In this document: one piece after another, positions 8,267 to 16,385 of the stretch
Numbering within the stretch: position 1 is the stretch's first letter
Layout: each line of letters begins with the position of its first letter
NCBI RefSeq assembly: GCF_001571225.1
Contig: NZ_BCTJ01000028.1
Location: 1 to 52,271, forward strand
Length of the DNA stretch: 52,271 nucleotides
Reading direction: 5' to 3'
From: Hydrogenophaga palleronii NBRC 102513
GTDB taxonomy: Bacteria; Pseudomonadota; Gammaproteobacteria; Burkholderiales; Burkholderiaceae_C
The notes under the pieces: generated by a model
Databases searched by the model: none
Told to the model about the DNA's origin: nothing
What the model saw: only the letters and a program-made list of their open reading frames with translations
Program-made: the position numbers and the translations under genes

Positions 8267-8890
8267 TCATGCGCCGTCGAGCAGCTTCTTCACGTCGGCG
8301 GCCAGCGGGCCGGCGCCGGTGCCGTAGCGGTTGTAGAGGCGGATGCGGCCTTGCGGGTCGTACACGTAGCTGCCGGCCGAGTGGTCCATGCTGTAGCTGG
8401 TGGGCGTCGGGCCGTTGACCTTCTTGTAGTAGATCTTGTAGCTCTTGGCCAGCTCGGGCAATGCGTCGGGCGCGGCGTACAGGGCGAGGAAGCTCGGGTC
8501 GAAGGCCGCCATGTACTGCTTCATGATCTCGGGCGTGTCGCGCTCGGGGTCGATGCTGATGAAGATGCCCTGGAAGCGGTCACCATCGGCGCCAAGGATC
8601 TGCTTGACCTCGGCCAGCTCGCTCATCGAGGTCGGGCACACGTCGGGGCACTGGGTGAAGCCGAAGAACACCACCACCACCTTGCCCTTGAAGTCGTCCA
8701 GCGTGCGCGGCTGGCCGTTGTGGTCGACAAGCGAAAAACCCTTGGCGTAGTCGGCGCCGGTGATGTCGATGCCGGCGAAGGCTGCCGGTTTGGCCGTCTC
8801 GGCCTTGTCGCCACAGGCGGCCAGGCCCAGCAGGGCGGCGCTGCCGGCGGCGGCGATCAGGGTGCGGCGGTTCAGGGCAGGCGTCTTCAT
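8267..8890 (-). CDS. SCO1/SenC family copper-binding oxidase assembly protein
   Basis: 207 aa from the ATG at 8890 (GAGG 11 nt upstream; a TTG at 8899 is less likely). It has a lipoprotein-type signal with lipobox LAAC (Cys26), preceded by twin arginines. The thioredoxin-like domain has the copper site Cys81-x3-Cys85 (CPDVCP) and distal His170 (MDHSAG), so it is a complete Sco protein. Sco proteins deliver copper to the CuA centre of cytochrome oxidase subunit II. It is the last gene of the minus-strand assembly row, 13 bp after ctaB. A second SCO-like protein is encoded at 10974-11654. Confidence 0.93.
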   Translation of the reverse strand: MKTPALNRRTLIAAAGSAALLGLAACGDKAETAKPAAFAGIDITGADYAKGFSLVDHNGQPRTLDDFKGKVVVVFFGFTQCPDVCPTSMSELAEVKQILGADGDRFQGIFISIDPERDTPEIMKQYMAAFDPSFLALYAAPDALPELAKSYKIYYKKVNGPTPTSYSMDHSAGSYVYDPQGRIRLYNRYGTGAGPLAADVKKLLDGA

Positions 8891-8903
8891 GAATTTCAAA
8901 GCC

Positions 8904-9809
8904 TCAGATGTAGTGGTCCACCAGCAGCGCGGCGAACAGCACGGCGAGGTGGATCAGGGAAAAACGGAAGGTCTTGCGCGCCAGCGCATCGGAGTAATTG
9001 CGCCAGAGCGCAAACGCGTAGCCGCAGAAGCCGATGCTCAGCAGCACGGCCACCGCAAGGTAGAACCAGCCGCTCATGCGCATCACGAAGGGCATGAGGC
9101 AGGCGGCGAACAGCACGAAGGTGTAGAGCAGGATCTGCAGCCGCGTGAACTCGGAACCGTGCGTGACCGGCAGCATGGGCAGGCCGGACTTGCGATAGTC
9201 CTCCACGCGGTACAGGGCCAGGGCCCAGAAGTGCGGCGGGGTCCAGAGGAAGATGATGAGGAACAGGATCAGCGCCTCGGGCGCGACCACGCCGGTCATG
9301 GCGGCCCAGCCCAGCACCGGCGGCATGGCACCGGAGGCGCCACCGATCACGATGTTCTGCGGCGTGAGCGGCTTGAGGATCACGGTGTAGACCACCGCGT
9401 AACCGACGAAGGTGGCGAAGGTCAGCCACATCGTGAGCGGGTTGACCCAGAAGTACAAGACGGCCGAACCGGCGGCGCACAGCAGCGCCGAGAAGCTCAG
9501 CGTCTTGCCGTTGGTGAGTTCGCCCTTGGCGGTGGGCCGCCAGGCGGTGCGCTTCATCTTGGCGTCGATGTGCTGTTCGACCACGCAGTTGAAGGCGGCG
9601 GCGGCGCCGGCCACCAGCCAGATGCCGAAACAGGCGATGGCCGCCAGCCGCACCTGCGACCAGGTGGGCAGGCCGGGCACGGCCAGCACCATGCCGATCA
9701 ACGCGCAGAACACGATGAGCTGGATCACGCGCGGTTTGGTCAGCGCGTGGTACTGGCGCCAGACCGAGGGCAGCGCAACAGCAACAGGAGGGGTGGGCGC
9801 GGTGCTCAT
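8904..9809 (-). CDS. ctaB: Protoheme IX farnesyltransferase (heme O synthase)
   Basis: 301 aa, UbiA-type prenyltransferase with about nine membrane helices. Motifs are the first aspartate-rich segment [18 protein letters not shown] and the second loop [19 protein letters not shown]. It adds a farnesyl group to heme b, giving heme O, the first step to heme A. The ATG at 9809 overlaps the ctaA stop by 4 nt (ATGA), so the two heme A steps are translationally coupled. The long open frame upstream of 9809 belongs to ctaA read out of frame. Confidence 0.96.
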   Translation of the reverse strand: MSTAPTPPVAVALPSVWRQYHALTKPRVIQLIVFCALIGMVLAVPGLPTWSQVRLAAIACFGIWLVAGAAAAFNCVVEQHIDAKMKRTAWRPTAKGELTNGKTLSFSALLCAAGSAVLYFWVNPLTMWLTFATFVGYAVVYTVILKPLTPQNIVIGGASGAMPPVLGWAAMTGVVAPEALILFLIIFLWTPPHFWALALYRVEDYRKSGLPMLPVTHGSEFTRLQILLYTFVLFAACLMPFVMRMSGWFYLAVAVLLSIGFCGYAFALWRNYSDALARKTFRFSLIHLAVLFAALLVDHYI

Positions 9810-10972
9810 CGGATCGGTGTGGACAGGTGCAGGGAAGAAGCGGTGGACGCGGCGGTATCGGTCTGGCGCGCACGGCGCGTGCTGCGCAGCGCACCGGTGA
9901 GCACGATCACCAGCGCGGCGGCGCCGCCGGTGTGGCCGACGGCGGCCAGCAGGGGCCAGTCGAGCACCACATTGGTCAGGCCGCTGGCGAACTGCCAGGC
10001 GGCGAGCAGCAGCAGGGCGCGCGCGGTCGGCCGCATGCGCTCGACCGACCACAGGCGCCAGCCGAGCCAGAGCATCAGGGCCAGCACGGCATAGGCCATG
10101 AGGCGGTGCACGTAGTGGATGGCGGTGAGCGCGGGGAAGGTGATGGCGTCACCGGCGTGGTTCTGGCCGAGCTCGCGCCAGAGCGTGAAGCCTTCGCGGA
10201 AGTTCATGGCCGGCCACCAGCTGCCCTGGCAGGTCGGGAAATCGCCGCAGACCAGCACCGCGTAGTTGGTGCTGACCCAGCCGCCGAGCGCGATCTGCAG
10301 CCACAGCAGCACGGTGGTGACCACCAGCGCCAGGCGCCAGCGGCGGTGCAGCGGCACCGGCCCGGGGCTGTCGGGGGCCGCCAGCGCATAGGCCACGGAC
10401 TGCGCCCGCAGCAGGGCCAGCATGCCCAGGCCACCGAGCAGGTGCAGGGTGACGATGGCGGGGAACAGTTTCATGGTGACGGTGAGCGCGCCGAACGCAC
10501 CCTGCAGGCAGACCCACACCAGCGTCACCAGCGGCCACACGTAGGACACGCTCAGCCGCTTGCGTTCGACCCAGCTCACCAGCGCCAGCACCATGATCAG
10601 CACGCCGACGGCGGTGGCCAGGTAACGGTGGATCATTTCGATCCAGGCCTTGGAGAAGCTCACCGGGCCGTGCGGCATGGCCTCCTGCGCGGCGGCGATG
10701 GAGCTGCTCGCGCCCACCGGGCTCACGCTGCCGTAGCAGCCCGGCCAGTCGGGGCAGCCCAGGCCGGAGTCGGTCAGGCGGGTGAAGGCGCCGAACAGCA
10801 CCAGGTCGAAGGTGAGGAACAGCGTGACCAGGGTCAACACGCGCAGGCGCTGCGCCGGCGGCGCGTGGCGGTTGCGCAGCCAGATCCAGGCCAGCGGCCC
10901 GAGCGCGATCACCACGCCCAGGAACATGATCCGGGCGATGGGTGCGAGGTCGTACAAGGGTTGCGCGTCCAT
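9806..10972 (-). CDS. ctaA: Heme A synthase (COX15/CtaA)
   Basis: 388 aa, eight predicted helices. Visible family features are [22 protein letters not shown] near residues 60-82, the heme-ligand histidines in [26 protein letters not shown] and VGHTGGAA, and the Cys pair region [13 protein letters not shown]. It converts heme O to heme A in the inner membrane. It starts 2 bp after the SCO-like gene and overlaps ctaB by 4 nt. The C-terminal tail of about 25 Arg/Thr/Ser-rich residues is a normal variable end. Confidence 0.96.
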   Translation of the reverse strand: MDAQPLYDLAPIARIMFLGVVIALGPLAWIWLRNRHAPPAQRLRVLTLVTLFLTFDLVLFGAFTRLTDSGLGCPDWPGCYGSVSPVGASSSIAAAQEAMPHGPVSFSKAWIEMIHRYLATAVGVLIMVLALVSWVERKRLSVSYVWPLVTLVWVCLQGAFGALTVTMKLFPAIVTLHLLGGLGMLALLRAQSVAYALAAPDSPGPVPLHRRWRLALVVTTVLLWLQIALGGWVSTNYAVLVCGDFPTCQGSWWPAMNFREGFTLWRELGQNHAGDAITFPALTAIHYVHRLMAYAVLALMLWLGWRLWSVERMRPTARALLLLAAWQFASGLTNVVLDWPLLAAVGHTGGAAALVIVLTGALRSTRRARQTDTAASTASSLHLSTPIR

Positions 10973-10973
10973 C

Positions 10974-11654
10974 TCAGCTCGGTCGCCCCTCTTTGTCCCA
11001 GAACGCCGAGGCGCGCAGCAGGCGATCGAGGTCGCTCTTGGCCTGCTTGGGATCGAAGTTGGCCGGGAAACGCATCATCCAGTGGCCCATGGGATCGACC
11101 ACGTACAGATGGTCTTCGATCTTCTGGCCGGGCGCCGGCTCCAGCCAGCCGGCCAGGGCCTGCGCGTCCACGTGCAGCACCTGGGCCGCGGCCGTGGCCT
11201 TCTGCAAGGGTTCGGACAGGGCGCTGTCGCCGGTGCGCAGCCAGACCCAGTCCAGCCGTGTTTTCTCGCGCCCCAGGGTCTCGCGCAACTGGCGCTGCAT
11301 CAGCAGGTGCTCCTGGCAGAGTTCGTTGCAGGCGCTGTCGGCCACGCTGATCAGCAGCCACTGATTTTTCAACGAGCTCAGCGGCACGCTGCGGCCTTGC
11401 ACGTCGGTGCCGTCGAAAGCGGGCAAGGGGCGCTGCGGATTGATCAGCTCGCCATAGTTGCGCCGGCCTTCGGGCCGCACCACGTAGTACATGAAGTAGG
11501 AGGCGATCACCGGCGCGGCGCACACCAGCATCAGGCCGAGCATCTTCCAGCGCCCGGTGCGCGTGCTGGCCACCTGGTCCGCGCTGGACTGGTCCAGCTG
11601 CGGCAGGCTGTGCACGGTGAGGGTCAAGGGTTCATCGGGCGTCGTCTGAGCCAT
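10974..11654 (-). CDS. Membrane-anchored SCO-like protein in the oxidase assembly row
   Basis: 226 aa. A single membrane helix at about 37-58 anchors a periplasmic thioredoxin-like domain. It keeps a Cys109-x3-Cys113 pair (ACNELCQ) and an 'EDHLYVVDP' segment that lines up with the MDH...YDP region of canonical SCO, so a copper- or thiol-redox role is plausible although overall similarity is low. The frame overlaps the surf1 stop by 23 nt and ctaA follows after 2 bp, so all are probably co-translated. Orthologues in Burkholderiales sit in the same position and are usually labelled hypothetical. Confidence 0.8.
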   Translation of the reverse strand: MAQTTPDEPLTLTVHSLPQLDQSSADQVASTRTGRWKMLGLMLVCAAPVIASYFMYYVVRPEGRRNYGELINPQRPLPAFDGTDVQGRSVPLSSLKNQWLLISVADSACNELCQEHLLMQRQLRETLGREKTRLDWVWLRTGDSALSEPLQKATAAAQVLHVDAQALAGWLEPAPGQKIEDHLYVVDPMGHWMMRFPANFDPKQAKSDLDRLLRASAFWDKEGRPS

Positions 11655-12375
11655 GGGGTCTGCGCTTTCGGCGGGGGGAGATCAATTGGAACCAGACATA
11701 CAGGATGCCGGCAAGCAGGCACAGGGAGAACCACTGGAAGGCGTAGCCGTGGTGCTTGTTCACATCCACGGCAATCGGCGGCCAGTCGCGTAGCAGGCCT
11801 TCGCTGGCGCCGCCGGTCTGCAACACCGACACGCCGAGCAGGTCCAGCCCGGTTTCCTGCGCGAAGGCGACAAGGTCGACATTTTGCCGGATCGGCCCTA
11901 CGCCTGCTCCACCGAGGTCATAGAGCTTGCTCGGCGCGGCGGCCAATCGGCCCTCGATCGACACCGTGCCCGTCGGCGTATCGATGTCCGGCAGGCGGCT
12001 GCGGTCGGTGAAGTCGCGCGGCACCCAGCCACGCTGCACCAGCACCACGCGCTGGCTGCCCTCCAGCCGCAGCGGCGTGACCAGGAACAGGCCGACACGG
12101 GCGTTCATCTGGCGGTTGTCGAGGAACACGCTGGCCTCGGGCAGCCACTGGCCCGTCAGGCGCACCGGGCGGTGCACGCCGTGGGTGGCATCGGCAGCGC
12201 CCAGCAGCTCGGCATTGCGCCAGGGTGCAAGTGCGCTGCGCTCCTGGATTTGCGCCTGCAGGGCCAGCTTCTGGCCGGCACGGTCGAGCTGCCACAGGCC
12301 GAGCGAGGCGGTCACTGCCATGGTGAGCACGGTGGCGGCGGTGACGATCCAGAAACGCAGGGTCGGGCGGGCCAT
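11632..12375 (-). CDS. SURF1 family cytochrome oxidase biogenesis protein
   Basis: 247 aa, with the typical two-helix layout: an N-terminal helix (RFWIVTAATVLTMAVTASLG) and a C-terminal helix (YAFQWFSLCLLAGILYVWF). Between them is a soluble domain with the SURF1 motifs LGLWQLDRAGQK, VFLDNRQMNARVG, VVLVQRGWVPRD and NKHHGYAFQWF. It helps insert heme a into subunit I. The ATG at 12375 is chosen because the product then starts at the first helix. The upstream start region faces the DUF2909 gene divergently across 81 bp. Confidence 0.92.
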   Translation of the reverse strand: MARPTLRFWIVTAATVLTMAVTASLGLWQLDRAGQKLALQAQIQERSALAPWRNAELLGAADATHGVHRPVRLTGQWLPEASVFLDNRQMNARVGLFLVTPLRLEGSQRVVLVQRGWVPRDFTDRSRLPDIDTPTGTVSIEGRLAAAPSKLYDLGGAGVGPIRQNVDLVAFAQETGLDLLGVSVLQTGGASEGLLRDWPPIAVDVNKHHGYAFQWFSLCLLAGILYVWFQLISPRRKRRPHGSDDAR

Positions 12376-12443
12376 GCTGCTCACCGGACGGGGGCGGCCC
12401 CGCTGGCCGCGGTGGCGCGCGTGCGCGGGTGGGGCCGCAGGTC

Positions 12444-12449
12444 GATAAT
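12444..12449 (+). promoter_or_regulatory. Putative -10 element, leaderless DUF2909 transcript
   Basis: GATAAT lies 7 nt before the ATG at 12457 and no Shine-Dalgarno is present. Initiation 7-8 nt after the hexamer would place +1 on the start codon. The -35 region is weak. Confidence 0.45.
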
Positions 12450-12456
12450 CGGCGCC

Positions 12457-12690
12457 ATGAAGTATCTGGTCATCGTGGCGTTCATCGCCATTCTCGGAAG
12501 CCTGGCCACTGCGCTGGTGTACATGATGCGCGGCGGCAACGACGTGGAAAAGGACGGCGCGCCACGCAAGAACCACATGGCACGCGCGCTGGCGTTTCGG
12601 GTCGGCTTTTCCATCCTGCTTTTCATCGTCGTGCTGGTCAGTTACCTGATGGGCTGGATTCAGCCGACGGGTTTGCCACTGCGCGGCTGA
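12457..12690 (+). CDS. DUF2909 (twin transmembrane) small membrane protein
   Basis: 77 aa with two helices (residues 3-24 and about 47-68) joined by a charged loop (MRGGNDVEKDGAPRKNHMARA), characteristic of DUF2909. It is the only plus-strand gene between ctaE and surf1 in an otherwise minus-strand oxidase locus, and it ends at a bidirectional terminator shared with ctaE. Its function is unknown; conserved placement suggests a link with oxidase assembly, but that is inference. The start lacks a Shine-Dalgarno and has a GATAAT 7 nt upstream, consistent with leaderless translation. Confidence 0.85.
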   Translation: MKYLVIVAFIAILGSLATALVYMMRGGNDVEKDGAPRKNHMARALAFRVGFSILLFIVVLVSYLMGWIQPTGLPLRG

Positions 12691-12701
12691 GCCCCATCGG
12701 C

Positions 12702-12727
12702 AAAAAAGCGCCGGGAGGCGCTTTTTT
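12702..12727. terminator. Bidirectional terminator between DUF2909 and ctaE
   Basis: Perfect 11-bp inverted repeat (12702-12712 with 12717-12727) whose outer 6 bp are A on one side and T on the other, so it works on both strands. It serves the convergent DUF2909 and ctaE genes. Confidence 0.92.
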
Positions 12728-12769
12728 GTGGCGAGAACCCGGCGAAGGTGGATCAACCACCATGGGCCA

Positions 12770-13651
12770 TTACATCCAGTAAACCAGGATGTACAGGCCG
12801 AGCCAGACCACGTCCACGAAGTGCCAGTACCAGGCCGCGCCTTCGAAACCGAAGTGACGCTCCTTGGTGAAGTGGCCCTTCTGCAGGCGCAGCGTGATGA
12901 ACAGCAGCATCAGCATGCCCACGAACACGTGGAAGCCGTGGAAGCCGGTCAGCAGGAAGAAGGTGGAGCCGAACACGCCCGAGGAGAGCTTGAGGTTCAG
13001 GTCGGCGTAGGCGTGGGCGTATTCATAACCCTGCACGAACAGGAAGACGATGCCCAGCAGGACCGTGGCCCACATGAAGAGGATGGTCTTGGAACGGTTG
13101 CCGACCTGCAGCGCATGGTGGGCAATGGTCAGCGTGACACCCGAGGTGAGCAGCAGCGCGGTGTTGATGGTGGGCAGCCAGAACGGGCCCATGGTCTGGA
13201 ACGGATCCACGATGCCGGCGGGCGATGCGGTGGCACCGGCCTGCAGGCTCGGCCACACGGCGGTGAAGTCGGGCCAGATCAGCGAGTTCTCCAGGTTGCC
13301 CAGCGCCGGCACCGAGTGCACGCGGGCCCACCACAGGGCGGTGAAGAAGGCGCCGAAGAACATCACTTCGGAGAAGATGAACCAGCTCATGCTCCAGCGG
13401 TAGGAGAGGTCGATCTTGCGGCCGTACAGGCCGGCTTCGCTCTCACGCACCGAATCGCTGAACCACTGGAACAACACGAAGAGCCAGAACGCCAGGCCGA
13501 AGGCCAGCGAGTAGGCACCCCAGCCGTGGCCGTTGATCCATTGACCGGCACCCAGGATGACGAAGAAAAGGCCGATGGCGGCCATCACCGGATGACGCGA
13601 CGGACCAGGGACGTAGTAGTAGGGCGTCGTTCCGTGGGATGCTGCTGACAT
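12770..13651 (-). CDS. ctaE: Cytochrome c oxidase subunit III
   Basis: 293 aa, seven helices. It has the family N-terminus (YYYVPGPSRHPVMAAIG), the conserved EVMFFGAFFTALWWAR segment carrying the lipid-site Glu, ALLLTSGVTLTIAHHAL, and the C-terminal HFVDVVWLGLYILVYW. Subunit III stabilises the aa3 complex and its proton uptake. The ATG at 13651 has AGGAG 5 nt upstream and is preferred over the GTG at 13657. It is the last gene of the ctaC-ctaD-ctaG-ctaE operon, 75 bp after DUF2970. Confidence 0.96.
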   Translation of the reverse strand: MSAASHGTTPYYYVPGPSRHPVMAAIGLFFVILGAGQWINGHGWGAYSLAFGLAFWLFVLFQWFSDSVRESEAGLYGRKIDLSYRWSMSWFIFSEVMFFGAFFTALWWARVHSVPALGNLENSLIWPDFTAVWPSLQAGATASPAGIVDPFQTMGPFWLPTINTALLLTSGVTLTIAHHALQVGNRSKTILFMWATVLLGIVFLFVQGYEYAHAYADLNLKLSSGVFGSTFFLLTGFHGFHVFVGMLMLLFITLRLQKGHFTKERHFGFEGAAWYWHFVDVVWLGLYILVYWM

Positions 13652-13725
13652 GCTCACTCCTGTTGTGCTTTCGCTTGTATCAATTGTCTGAAATCAAATT
13701 CGGTCGGTCAGCCGGCGGCCTGCGC

Positions 13726-13938
13726 TCAGCCGGCCACCCAGTTCACCAGCAGGATCAGCGCCAGCACGAACAGGATGCCCATCGTCAGGCCCACCGCAAT
13801 CAGGTGCAGCGGGTTGAGCTTGGCGATGTCGTTCTGGTAGTCCGCGTTGCGGCGCAAACCCATGAAGCCCCACAGCACCGCCTTGACGGTGCCCAGCAAG
13901 GTGCCCTTGCGTTTCGGCATGGTGGTTGGTTTGTTCAC
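13726..13938 (-). CDS. DUF2970 small membrane protein
   Basis: 70 aa from a GTG start at 13938, chosen because AGGAGG lies 4 nt upstream and the GTGA overlaps the ctaG stop by 4 nt; an internal ATG at 13920 lacks a ribosome site. The basic N-terminal half (KRKGTLLGTVKAVLWGFMG) matches DUF2970, and a single helix lies near the C-terminus (LIAVGLTMGILFVLALILLV). The function is unknown. Its fixed location between ctaG and ctaE in Burkholderiales suggests a small accessory or assembly factor of the aa3 oxidase. Confidence 0.85.
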   Translation of the reverse strand: MNKPTTMPKRKGTLLGTVKAVLWGFMGLRRNADYQNDIAKLNPLHLIAVGLTMGILFVLALILLVNWVAG

Positions 13939-14546
13939 ACGGCCTCCTGGGTTTGGGTCGGCGTTTTGGCCTGCGGTGGTTCGTCCTTCGGCGCTGCGGG
14001 CACCCTGCCACCCACCTCGAAGAAGGTGTAGGACAGGGTGATGGTGCTCACGTCCTTGGACAGCTTGGGATCGATCACGAAGGCCACGGGCCATTCTTTC
14101 TTCTCACCCGGCTGCAAGGTGTACTGCGTGAAGCAGAAGCACTCCAGCTTGTTGAAATGCGCCGAGGCCTGCTTGGGCGCGTAGCTCGGCACGGCCTGGG
14201 CCGCCATGGTGCGGTTCTGGATGTTCTGGAATTCGTACATCACCGTGGTGAGTTCGCCCGGATGCACCTGCAGCGAACGCACTTCAGGTTTGAAGTGCCA
14301 GGGGCCACGCGTGTTGACGTCGAACTCCACCGTGATGGTGCGCGAGGTGTCGACCTGCGAGTTGGCCGGCATGCTGGTCGGCGCGGCACCCGGCACCCGC
14401 AGTTCGGACACCGCCAGCACGTTGATGCCCAGGGCGTCGCAGATGTGGCGGTAGATCGGCACCAGCGCGTAACCGAAGGCGAACATGCTGAACGCGATCA
14501 CGCCCAGCTTGCCAACCATCTTGATGTTTTCGCGCTGCGGTACCAC
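13935..14546 (-). CDS. ctaG: Cytochrome c oxidase assembly protein CtaG/Cox11
   Basis: 203 aa, GTG start at 14546 with AGGAG 7 nt upstream. One N-terminal membrane helix (residues 11-30) is followed by a periplasmic immunoglobulin-like domain. The copper-binding CFCF motif is present in LECFCFTQYTLQPGE, as is the conserved PVAFVIDP. Cox11 delivers copper to the CuB site of subunit I. The C-terminal tail (about 20 Pro/Gln/Thr residues) is variable. It overlaps the DUF2970 start by 4 nt and follows the 36-aa assembly peptide gene. Confidence 0.96.
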   Translation of the reverse strand: MVPQRENIKMVGKLGVIAFSMFAFGYALVPIYRHICDALGINVLAVSELRVPGAAPTSMPANSQVDTSRTITVEFDVNTRGPWHFKPEVRSLQVHPGELTTVMYEFQNIQNRTMAAQAVPSYAPKQASAHFNKLECFCFTQYTLQPGEKKEWPVAFVIDPKLSKDVSTITLSYTFFEVGGRVPAAPKDEPPQAKTPTQTQEAV

Positions 14547-14585
14547 GGCCTGTCTCCTGTTGTATGTCGAATGCCCGCTGCCCGG

Positions 14586-14696
14586 TCAGAGACCGAGCAG
14601 GAAACGTTTGCCCACGAAGCCGAAGAAAAACACCACAGCCACCGACGCCAGGATCAGGCCCAGGCGGCGGTTGTGCTTCTTTTGTTCGGGTGTCAT
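14586..14696 (-). CDS. Cytochrome oxidase small assembly peptide (36 aa)
   Basis: A 36-aa frame between ctaD and ctaG. It starts at the ATG at 14696 with GGAG 8 nt upstream and stops at 14586. The product begins MTPEQKKHNRRLG, continues with one helix (LGLILASVAVVFFFGFVG) and ends KRFLLGL. It matches the tiny proteins annotated as 'cytochrome oxidase small assembly protein' at this position in Burkholderiales. The charged start and single helix suggest an inner-membrane peptide with its N-terminus in the cytoplasm. It is easily missed by gene finders because of its length; its role is inferred from position. Confidence 0.85.
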   Translation of the reverse strand: MTPEQKKHNRRLGLILASVAVVFFFGFVGKRFLLGL

Positions 14697-14724
14697 GTAC
14701 AGGGCTCCGTTCGCAAAGGGTGGA

Positions 14725-16344
14725 TCAGCCGATCACCTTGGTGGCGGTGATGTCGAGCTTGGGTGGGTTCTCGAAGGTGTGGAAGGGCGCCGGCGACGGC
14801 ACTTCCCACTCCAGGCCCTCGGCACCTTCCCAAGGCTTCTGCACGGCCTTTTCACCCTTGCCACGCATGGCGGGGATGATCACGGCGATGAAGAAGTACA
14901 CCTGGGCCAGACCGAAGCCGAAGGCACCGATCGACGCGATGGCGTTGAAGTCGGCGAACTGCATCGGGTAGTCGGCGTAGCGGCGGGGCATGCCGGCCAG
15001 GCCCAGGAAGTGCATCGGGAAGAAGGTGATGTTGAACGAGATCATCGACCACCAGAAGTGGAGCTTGCCGCGCGTTTCGCTGTACATCACGCCGGTCCAC
15101 TTGGGCAGCCAGTAGTAGATGCCGGAGAACATGGCGAACAGCGAACCGGCCACCAGCACATAGTGGAAGTGGGCCACGACGTAGTAGGTGTCCTGCATCT
15201 GGATGTCGATCGGCGCGACCGACAGGATCAGGCCGGTGAAGCCACCGATGGTGAACACGAAGATGAAGCCGACGGCCCACAGCATGGGGGTCTCGAAGGT
15301 CATCGAACCCTTCCACATGGTCGCGACCCAGTTGAAGATCTTCACGCCCGTGGGCACGGCGATCAGCATGGTCGAGTACATGAAGAACAGCTGGCCCGTC
15401 ACCGGCATGCCGGTGGTGAACATGTGGTGAGCCCACACGACGAAGGACAGGATGGCGATGGAGCCGGTGGCGTACACCATGGAGGCGTAACCGAACAGCT
15501 TCTTGCGCGCGAAGGCGGGCACGACCTGGCTCACGATGCCGAAGGCCGGCAGGATCATGATGTAGACCTCGGGGTGGCCGAAGAACCAGAAGATGTGCTG
15601 GTACATCACCGGGTCGCCGCCGCCGGCGGGGTTGAAGAAGCTGGTGCCGAAGTGGCGGTCGGTCAGCGTCATGGTGATCGCGCCAGCCAGCACGGGCATC
15701 ACCGCGATCAGCAGGTAGGCGGTGATGAGCCAGGTCCAGCAGAACATCGGCATCTTCATCAGCGTCATGCCGGGCGCGCGCATGTTGAGGACGGTCACGA
15801 TGATGTTGATCGAACCCATGATCGACGAAGCGCCCAGGATGTGCATCGCGAAGATGCCGGCGTCCATCGAGGGGCCCATCTGCAGCGTCAGCGGCGCGTA
15901 CAGCGTCCAGCCGGCAGCGGGTGCGCCGCCAGGCATGAAGAACGACGCGATCAGCATGATGGCGGCCGGGATCATCAGCCAGAAGCTGAAGTTGTTCATG
16001 CGCGCGAACGCCATGTCCGACGCGCCGATCTGCAGCGGGATCATCCAGTTCGCGAAGCCCACGAAGGCCGGCATGATGGCGCCGAACACCATGATCAGGC
16101 CGTGCATGGTGGTGAGCTGGTTGAACAGGCCCGGGTTCACGAACTGCAGGCCCGGCTGGAACAGCTCCAGGCGGATCAGCAGCGCGAGCACGCCGCCCAC
16201 CATCAGCATCGTGAAGGAGAACAGCAGGTACAGCGTGCCGATGTCCTTGTGGTTGGTGGCAAAGACCCAGCGACGCCAGCCCGTGGGCGCGTGATGGTCG
16301 TGGTCGTGGCCATGCGCATCGTGGTGGTCAAGAACTGCACTCAT
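14725..16344 (-). CDS. ctaD: Cytochrome c oxidase subunit I (aa3-type)
   Basis: 539 aa, twelve helices. Catalytic features seen: His81 (heme a ligand, MHGLIM), D-channel Asp110 (GASDMAF), the CuB/cross-link site His257-Glu259-Tyr261 (GHPEVY), CuB ligands His306-His307 (AHHMFT), K-channel Lys335 (PTGVKIFNW), and the heme ligand region VVAHFHYVL. It is therefore a canonical type A proton-pumping oxidase that reduces O2 to water. The N-terminus is His/Asp-rich (residues 7-18). The ATG at 16344 has AAAGGA upstream. It follows ctaC by 41 bp. Confidence 0.98.
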   Translation of the reverse strand: MSAVLDHHDAHGHDHDHHAPTGWRRWVFATNHKDIGTLYLLFSFTMLMVGGVLALLIRLELFQPGLQFVNPGLFNQLTTMHGLIMVFGAIMPAFVGFANWMIPLQIGASDMAFARMNNFSFWLMIPAAIMLIASFFMPGGAPAAGWTLYAPLTLQMGPSMDAGIFAMHILGASSIMGSINIIVTVLNMRAPGMTLMKMPMFCWTWLITAYLLIAVMPVLAGAITMTLTDRHFGTSFFNPAGGGDPVMYQHIFWFFGHPEVYIMILPAFGIVSQVVPAFARKKLFGYASMVYATGSIAILSFVVWAHHMFTTGMPVTGQLFFMYSTMLIAVPTGVKIFNWVATMWKGSMTFETPMLWAVGFIFVFTIGGFTGLILSVAPIDIQMQDTYYVVAHFHYVLVAGSLFAMFSGIYYWLPKWTGVMYSETRGKLHFWWSMISFNITFFPMHFLGLAGMPRRYADYPMQFADFNAIASIGAFGFGLAQVYFFIAVIIPAMRGKGEKAVQKPWEGAEGLEWEVPSPAPFHTFENPPKLDITATKVIG

Positions 16345-16385
16345 GATCGATTCCTTTGAGACTCAATATTTTTCTGACAACCGGA

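Noticed and set aside
9810..10052. A longer N-terminus for ctaB upstream of 9809
   Set aside because: The extra residues are Arg/Ala-rich, out of frame with the overlapping ctaA gene, and unlike any heme O synthase.
13682..13696. FNR-like sequence (TTGTC-N4-ATCAA) in front of ctaE
   Set aside because: Two mismatches from the consensus, and ctaE can be read from the ctaC promoter. The perfect box at 17615 is the credible one.
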